Part shown: positions 59,510-64,000 of the stretch, piece after piece
Layout of the letters: each line of letters starts with the position of its first letter
Position numbering within the stretch: the stretch's first letter is position 1
Assembly (NCBI GenBank): GCA_000421065.1
Contig: ATWD01000002.1
Span: 62,001 to 126,000, forward strand
DNA length: 64,000 nucleotides
Reading direction: 5' to 3'
DNA from: Acidobacteriaceae bacterium TAA 166
Lineage (GTDB): Bacteria > Acidobacteriota > Terriglobia > Terriglobales > Acidobacteriaceae
The notes under the pieces: model-generated
What the model was told of the DNA's origin: nothing
The model's database searches: none
Seen by the model: the letters and a program-made list of their open reading frames with translations, nothing else
Program-made: the position numbers and the translations under genes

Positions 59510-61810
59510 CTAGACCTCGAAGTTCTCCCAGCGCTCCCGCAGCCGGTCGACGAGCCCGTCGTACTCCGGGGTCTGGCGGATCGGGGCCAGGAGAGGATCC
59601 CATCGGCTTACCATCGGATAGTTGATGAAGCCCTTGCTCATCGCTTTGTCGATCCAGTTTAAAGATCTGGCTGTGTCACCGACAAGTGCAAAGCACTGGG
59701 CCATGTTCCAGGAGTAGTGTGGGTCGCATTCGCTGATGCTTACCAGCTCCGGGGTGGCTGCGCGCAGGACCTCTCTCCGGTCGTTCCTGAGCGCCGCCTG
59801 CATGACTGCGCCGAGCTGCGAGAAATAGTGGGTCGGATCCAGTTGCTGGATCGCTGCGAACTGCGCGATCGCCCCTTCATTCCGGCGAAGCAGGGCAAGG
59901 ATCTGGCCTCGGCACCAGAGCAACATGGCATTGCTCGGGTCCAGGCGGATGGCGTCTTCAAAGGGTGGAAGGGCGTTCGCGAACTCTCCTCCCATGAGGG
60001 AGAGAAGACCGGGGATGAATCGGTACACCGGGGTGAGCGGATCAATCTCGAGGATGCGGCGGGCCAGCGGCATGGCGGCGTGGGCTTTGCCGCTGAGTCC
60101 GCACACGGCCGAGTACCAGCTCAGCGTATCGGAGTCGTTGGGGTCGGCAGCGATGGCGCGCTTCAGAAGAAGTACGGCGCGCTGGCTATCTCCCTCTTGC
60201 ACGCTGATCAGGCCCAGCAGGCGATGCGCATGGGCGGAGTTGGGATCGAGAGCCAGAGCCTGGATGGCGCAATCGCGCGCCTGGACCAGGTATTGGTTGT
60301 CGGAGGAGATGCCCGCGTTGACATACTGCCAGTAGACCTGACCCTTGGCCGCAAGCAGAAGAGCGTTTTGGCCGGCGATCTTCTCACCGGTTTCGAGATA
60401 TTCGAGAGCGCGCGCGAGTGCATCCTCGGAGTAGTTGAGGATCTCGTGCTTTGCCATCAGGTAATAACGATAAGCCTCTACGTCAGGAAGGGGGCGTTCC
60501 TGCATATGCTGATCCTCGGCAGGAGTAAGTTTGATCTTGAGAGCGGAGACGATCTGGCGAGAGATGTTTTCCTGAATCGAAAAGACATCGTCCAGCGTGC
60601 CGCTATATTTATCGGCCCAGAGCAGCGACTGGTTCTCAGGATCGATCAGTTGCGTGGTGACCCGGATCTTGGGCTTTCCATCCTGGGAGGTGTTGTTGAG
60701 ACGAACCGAGCCCTCGAGAACATAACGAACGTTGAGATCGCGGGCGATCTTTTGCGGAGAATCGTGGGTCCCTTTAAGCTGCATCGCCGAGGCGCGGCAG
60801 ATGATGCGGAGTGAATGAACATTGGAGAGATCGGTGATGATCTCCTCCGTCAAGCCATCGCAAAAGTAGTCGGTGTTTACATCGGCCGGGACTGTGGCGA
60901 AGGGCAACACGACGACGGAGGGCTCGTCGATATTACGCCTGTAGTCGACGACCATCGTTGGCAGGGGGATGAGGTAGCTGGAGCTGATGCGGCCTTGCGA
61001 GTAGGGTTCGAGAGCGGCAAGAAACTCTGTGGCGTTCTGGAAGCGATGTACCGGATCTTTCGCAAGAGCACGAGCCAGGACCGCGTGGATCGTAGCAGGG
61101 AGATCGGACCGAAACTCGGTAAGCGGCTTCGGCGTGGTGTGCAGGATCGAATCGAAGACCGCATAAGGCGTCGTCCCAGGGAAGGGAAGGCTGGCCGTCA
61201 ACATCTCATAGAATACGACGCCGGCGGCCCACAGGTCGGCCCGGTGATCGGTTGGCCGGGACAGAACCTGTTCGGGGGACATGTAGTTGATGGTTCCGAC
61301 GATGACCCCGGTCTCGGTGAGGGCGCGGGCTACGTGAGGCCGGCGGGCTAAGCCAAAATCGACGATCTTGACCTCACCATCAGGATTGAGGATGAGGTTG
61401 GAGGGTTTGATGTCGCGGTGAATGATCCCCTTGCCATGGGCGTGCTGAAGCCCCGCAAGCAATTGAATCGTAACCAGGGAGGTCGCGGCGAGATCCAGAG
61501 GCCCTCGCGTGAGCCTCTGCGCCACCGTCTCGCCCTCGTAGAAGGCCATCACCAGGATGATCTGTCCGTCGGGAAGCTCCTCGACGTGGTGAACGCGGCA
61601 GATATTGGGATGGTCGAGCACGCAGGCGGCACGGGCTTCTTCCAGCAGGCCTCGTTTATGGGTGTCATCAGCGACGGCGGTGGCCGAAAGGCTTTTGAGC
61701 GCGACGGTACGGTGAAGCAGAAGATCCTCGGCCTTGCACACTACTCCCATGGCTCCGGATCCAAGGTGCTTGAGAACCCTGTAGTGCGAGATGGTCTGTC
61801 CTTCGATCAT
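59510..61810 (-). CDS. Serine/threonine protein kinase with TolB-like and TPR parts
   Basis: A ~766-residue multidomain kinase. From ATG 61810 the kinase domain runs ~8-290: glycine loop LGSGAMGVV (16-24), Lys39 (VALKSL), catalytic loop IHRDIKPSN (130-138), DFG at 151-153 and MSPEQVLSRPTDHRADLWAA. After a linker, ~310-460 resembles the TolB-amino/FlgO-like module of acidobacterial cyclases and kinases (SVVVLPFATVPADVNTDYFC, GLTEEIITDLSNV, YVLEGSVR, TTQLIDPENQSLLWADKYSG). The rest is tetratricopeptide repeats. I reject the longer frame from 61915 because it overlaps the upstream gene. No membrane helix is visible. It is last in a probable operon, 16 bases after the diiron protein. Confidence 0.92.
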   Translation of the reverse strand: MIEGQTISHYRVLKHLGSGAMGVVCKAEDLLLHRTVALKSLSATAVADDTHKRGLLEEARAACVLDHPNICRVHHVEELPDGQIILVMAFYEGETVAQRLTRGPLDLAATSLVTIQLLAGLQHAHGKGIIHRDIKPSNLILNPDGEVKIVDFGLARRPHVARALTETGVIVGTINYMSPEQVLSRPTDHRADLWAAGVVFYEMLTASLPFPGTTPYAVFDSILHTTPKPLTEFRSDLPATIHAVLARALAKDPVHRFQNATEFLAALEPYSQGRISSSYLIPLPTMVVDYRRNIDEPSVVVLPFATVPADVNTDYFCDGLTEEIITDLSNVHSLRIICRASAMQLKGTHDSPQKIARDLNVRYVLEGSVRLNNTSQDGKPKIRVTTQLIDPENQSLLWADKYSGTLDDVFSIQENISRQIVSALKIKLTPAEDQHMQERPLPDVEAYRYYLMAKHEILNYSEDALARALEYLETGEKIAGQNALLLAAKGQVYWQYVNAGISSDNQYLVQARDCAIQALALDPNSAHAHRLLGLISVQEGDSQRAVLLLKRAIAADPNDSDTLSWYSAVCGLSGKAHAAMPLARRILEIDPLTPVYRFIPGLLSLMGGEFANALPPFEDAIRLDPSNAMLLWCRGQILALLRRNEGAIAQFAAIQQLDPTHYFSQLGAVMQAALRNDRREVLRAATPELVSISECDPHYSWNMAQCFALVGDTARSLNWIDKAMSKGFINYPMVSRWDPLLAPIRQTPEYDGLVDRLRERWENFEV

Positions 61811-61826
61811 GTCCGTAAAGTCGTGC

Positions 61827-62534
61827 CTAAGATGCCTTGAGATTCCCGAGTCTACTCCTCGAAGATGAAACGTGAATGGAGAGGAGCTCCTCAAAGACGG
61901 AGGCAACGGCATCAATCGTGTGAAAGGCGCTGAGAGCTAGGTACTTCTGCTGCTCTTCGGTCAGCGGCATGGAGTCGAGAGTCTTATTGAGGTCCGCGAT
62001 GTGATGCGGGTCGTTGTCCGCGTGCGCGATAAGGCAGCGAAAGGCGGTTGCCGGCAGCCGGGTACGTTTACGGATGGATTCAAGCTGCTCGGTGAGCGGA
62101 GGATTCCCCTCCAGCACGATGAGATAACCGAAGACCGCCACTGGATGAAGATTTAGCGCCCAGAAGTACTGAGCTCCAAGGAGCGATACAACCGAGGGAA
62201 GCGGAGTGGCGGCGGCGACCTCCGCTGGGGAGATGCCGAGGGTGCCGATGTCGTCCAGCAGCCAGTCGTCATGGTCCTGCTCCTCAATAATGTGCTGTTC
62301 GAGGTAAGGTGCAACGATGTCGGCTACAGGATCACCGGAGAGTGAGACCGCGCGTTCGCGGGCCACGCGCATCAGGTGAAGTCCTCCCTGCATCACGCGA
62401 TGAAGCTGAACAAGGAAGTCCGGCAGCATGGCTGCAAGCTGCGGGTGCAGCCAGAATCGATCGCTGGCGACATTCAACCGGCCTTCGGCGAGGCGAATCT
62501 TGGCCCAGAGAAGGTCGCTGTGAGAGAGGGACAT
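61827..62534 (-). CDS. Heme-oxygenase-like diiron (iron-containing redox enzyme) family protein
   Basis: A 235-residue all-helical protein. Likely metal ligands are spread over four segments: HIIEEQDHDDWLLDDIG (81-97), FGYLIVLEGNPP (135-146, Glu142), HADNDPHHIADL (171-182) and AFHTIDAV (203-210). This is the layout of the iron-containing redox enzyme / HDO group, related to PqqC and TenA, whose known members oxidise amino-acid-type or fatty-acid-type substrates. ATG 62534 gives MSLSHSDLLWAK; the frame upstream to 62594 is not needed. It lies 99 bases after the Lys-rich small protein gene and 16 before the kinase. Substrate unknown; the neighbour protein is a candidate. Confidence 0.8.
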   Translation of the reverse strand: MSLSHSDLLWAKIRLAEGRLNVASDRFWLHPQLAAMLPDFLVQLHRVMQGGLHLMRVARERAVSLSGDPVADIVAPYLEQHIIEEQDHDDWLLDDIGTLGISPAEVAAATPLPSVVSLLGAQYFWALNLHPVAVFGYLIVLEGNPPLTEQLESIRKRTRLPATAFRCLIAHADNDPHHIADLNKTLDSMPLTEEQQKYLALSAFHTIDAVASVFEELLSIHVSSSRSRLGNLKAS

Positions 62535-62633
62535 CGGTATCGTTCCTGGATGAAGGTTGAGAGGTCTCCGCTGAAACCCGTTGCGCCCTTGCAACAGGTT
62601 TTCATGGCGGAAAAAGACGGGGCTGATTCCTGG

Positions 62634-62912
62634 TTAGACCGGGAAGTTGGGACGGGTGCTGGCCTTCGTCGCAAAGGGAGCGTCGCCAAGCTTTTTGCGC
62701 AGCTTGATCAGGGTGCTCACCTCAGCGGCGCTCAGCTTGTTGATGACCTTGGGGTCGTGCTCAGACACACTCTCCTGCGGAATGACGTCTGCCGCAACGA
62801 GACGGTCGAGATTATTGGTCTTCGGCTTTTTGACAGCCGATTTTTTGGCGGCTGTTTTCTTCGCCGGGGCTTTCTTTACTGCCTGCTTCAATGCCACTTT
62901 CTTCGTCGCCAC
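62634..62912 (-). CDS. Small protein with Lys/Ala-rich tail and a conserved C-terminal domain
   Basis: A 92-residue protein. GTG 62912 is the start because AAGGAG (62920-62925) is 7 bases upstream; the longer frame to 63014 lacks a ribosome site. Residues 1-36 are a basic tail like that of histone H1-like proteins (KKAPAKKTAAKKSAVKKPK). Residues 37-92 (NNLDRLVAADVIPQES ... VINKLSAAEVSTLIKLRKKL) form a compact helical domain. From memory it resembles the small proteins described as carrying an 'aroma-sacti cluster' domain, but I could not check this. It starts a probable operon with the diiron protein and the kinase. The tail may bind nucleic acid or act as leader; both are guesses. Confidence 0.75.
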   Translation of the reverse strand: MATKKVALKQAVKKAPAKKTAAKKSAVKKPKTNNLDRLVAADVIPQESVSEHDPKVINKLSAAEVSTLIKLRKKLGDAPFATKASTRPNFPV

Positions 62913-63091
62913 TGTCTTGCTCCTTCTCGATATGAAAACTCTTCCCCCCGCAATGATTCTTGCGTTTGGTGTAAAGATGAAACGCCTTGAGACTGGGGCA
63001 ATTGTATATGGCAAGGATTGATCGAAGATCAGCTTTTACTCGAAGGTTGCCCCGGGAGCTCATTTTTTTTGAGTAGTGGAAGATCCCCGAT

Positions 63092-64000
63092 TCAGAAGGC
63101 GCCCGATAAAGAAGGTGACGCGACTTTGCGGCGGGAGACGGAGATACGTTTGTAGACGACTGGCTCGGAGTCGTAGTCACGTGAGAGGGAAGCGGCAGCG
63201 CGCATCTTTGCAGATTGGGCAAGAAGACTGTTCATCTGCAGGTAAGCTCCATTCGTCCAGCCGAATCCGACGACGTTGCTCTTGTAGCCGGCGGCCACCT
63301 CTATATTGGCTGTTCCACTGACGACGTTGTACTTCTCCCGTATGGTGCCGTCATGCAGAAAGTTGTCCAGCACTGTGGCTGAAAACTTCGTGGCGACGCG
63401 ATCGGCATCGGTCGTAAAGCCATATTGGGCGAGGCCTTTGATCGCAAGCCATGTCGTGGGTGCCCAGCCATAGGGAAGATCCCACTGAATGCTGGAGTCG
63501 AAGTCGCTCATCGCCAGCCCTCCGGACCGTTCAAACAGAGGAAGGTGGAGGCGAAGCGCAGCGGCCTGAGTGGGTGAGGCCAGCCCGGCCCAGAGGGGGT
63601 AGAAGATCGTCACATAGTTATAGGTGGAAGGGCGGCCGTTGACGAAGTCGTAGTCGTAGAACATCCCTCGTTGAGCGTTCCACAGATACTTATTGATCGC
63701 TGCCTTCCGCGCAGCCGCGCGGCGGGTCCACTCGGCCGCCTGGCCGCGCCGGTTCAGGAGCGTCGCGAAGTGAGCCATATCGCTCTCGTACTTATAAAGC
63801 AGGCTGTTCAGGCACACTGGAGCATAGTGATCGGTCGATCCGCTGAAGGGGCCGAAACGGAAGCTGGGATCGAAGCCGGATTCGCGCATCGCCCGGTCGC
63901 CGCGGTAAAAGGCCTCGGTCAGTCGATGCCCCTTCAGATGAGCTGCTGCGCAGACCGCTGAAGCCGTAACGTCACAGCTTGTCTTCGCCAAGTCGACGGC
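63092..64000 (-). CDS. GH37 trehalase-like glycosidase, C-terminal part
   Basis: The frame is open at the right edge, so only the last ~302 residues are seen and the gene begins outside the window. The trehalase (GH37) pattern is visible: ESGFDPSFRF, FGPFSGSTDHYAPVCLNSLL, NKYLWNAQRGMFYDYDFVNG, SSIQWDLPYGWAPTTWLAIK (the signature WD-P-GWAP segment), REKYNVVSGTANIEVAAGY and VVGFGWTNGAYL. The Glu in REKYN and the Asp of QWD match conserved positions. It cleaves trehalose to glucose; whether it is exported cannot be seen. The C-terminus is at 63092, with 179 bases to the Lys-rich protein gene on the same strand. Confidence 0.9.
   Translation of the reverse strand, partial: AVDLAKTSCDVTASAVCAAAHLKGHRLTEAFYRGDRAMRESGFDPSFRFGPFSGSTDHYAPVCLNSLLYKYESDMAHFATLLNRRGQAAEWTRRAAARKAAINKYLWNAQRGMFYDYDFVNGRPSTYNYVTIFYPLWAGLASPTQAAALRLHLPLFERSGGLAMSDFDSSIQWDLPYGWAPTTWLAIKGLAQYGFTTDADRVATKFSATVLDNFLHDGTIREKYNVVSGTANIEVAAGYKSNVVGFGWTNGAYLQMNSLLAQSAKMRAAASLSRDYDSEPVVYKRISVSRRKVASPSLSGAF

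Noticed and set aside
61811..61915. N-terminal extension of the Ser/Thr kinase
   Set aside because: It overlaps the end of the upstream diiron gene; the kinase domain starts right after ATG 61810.
1..64000. CRISPR arrays, prophage or intact transposase genes
   Set aside because: No regularly spaced identical repeats, phage structural genes or complete transposase were seen; only an integrase remnant is present.

Overview
The window looks like chromosome from a soil Acidobacteriota of the Terriglobia type (Granulicella, Terriglobus or Edaphobacter-like). That is inferred from three very large Oar-like TonB-dependent receptors with an N-terminal carboxypeptidase-regulatory domain, membrane-anchored winged-helix/PD40 regulators, a kinase with TolB-like and TPR parts, many Tat-exported glycosidases and high GC in most of the window. 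No phage, CRISPR array, rRNA or intact insertion sequence was seen. One tRNA gene, tRNA-Val(CAC), is present.

Region by region. 0-7 kb: end of a choice-of-anchor D surface protein, a BadF-type sugar kinase, a small exported protein, then a mannose-glycan module (divergent GH125 and GH92 mannosidases, with CutC coupled to GH92). 7-12.5 kb: HEAT-repeat protein, exported thioredoxin-like protein, and an ECF sigma / anti-sigma / DUF3106 set. This stretch also holds five copies of one dispersed, hairpin-rich intergenic repeat that I did not see elsewhere in the window. 12.5-25 kb: winged-helix PD40 regulator, metallophosphoesterase, two Oar-like receptors and a second membrane regulator between them. 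25-26 kb: a decayed tyrosine integrase beside tRNA-Val. 26-37.4 kb: a visibly more AT-rich accessory block with GH29 fucosidase, gamma-glutamyltransferase and a tightly coupled run of Oar receptor, diheme cytochrome c, SMP-30-type lactonase and PQQ dehydrogenase.

37.4-52 kb: housekeeping and repair genes: Mpg glycosylase coupled to a receiver/HATPase protein, a two-gene methionine synthase preceded by a strong structured leader RNA, Lhr helicase with a Nei-type glycosylase, an exported Nif3-like protein and an unassigned gene. 51-57 kb: blaI, blaR1 and a degP-like protease in one direction. The same short dyad lies before blaI and at the start of the protease gene, so the two are probably co-regulated. 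57-64 kb: phospholipase C, Ca/H exchanger, acyl-CoA dehydrogenase, then a putative operon (Lys-rich small protein, heme-oxygenase-like diiron protein, Ser/Thr kinase), and finally a partial GH37 trehalase.

Best candidates for undescribed biology: the dispersed structured repeat family, the metH leader RNA, the BlaI-BlaR1-protease circuit, the coupled PQQ oxidation operon, and the Lys-rich protein/diiron/kinase operon. All assignments come from reading the sequence and remembered family motifs. No database search was run.
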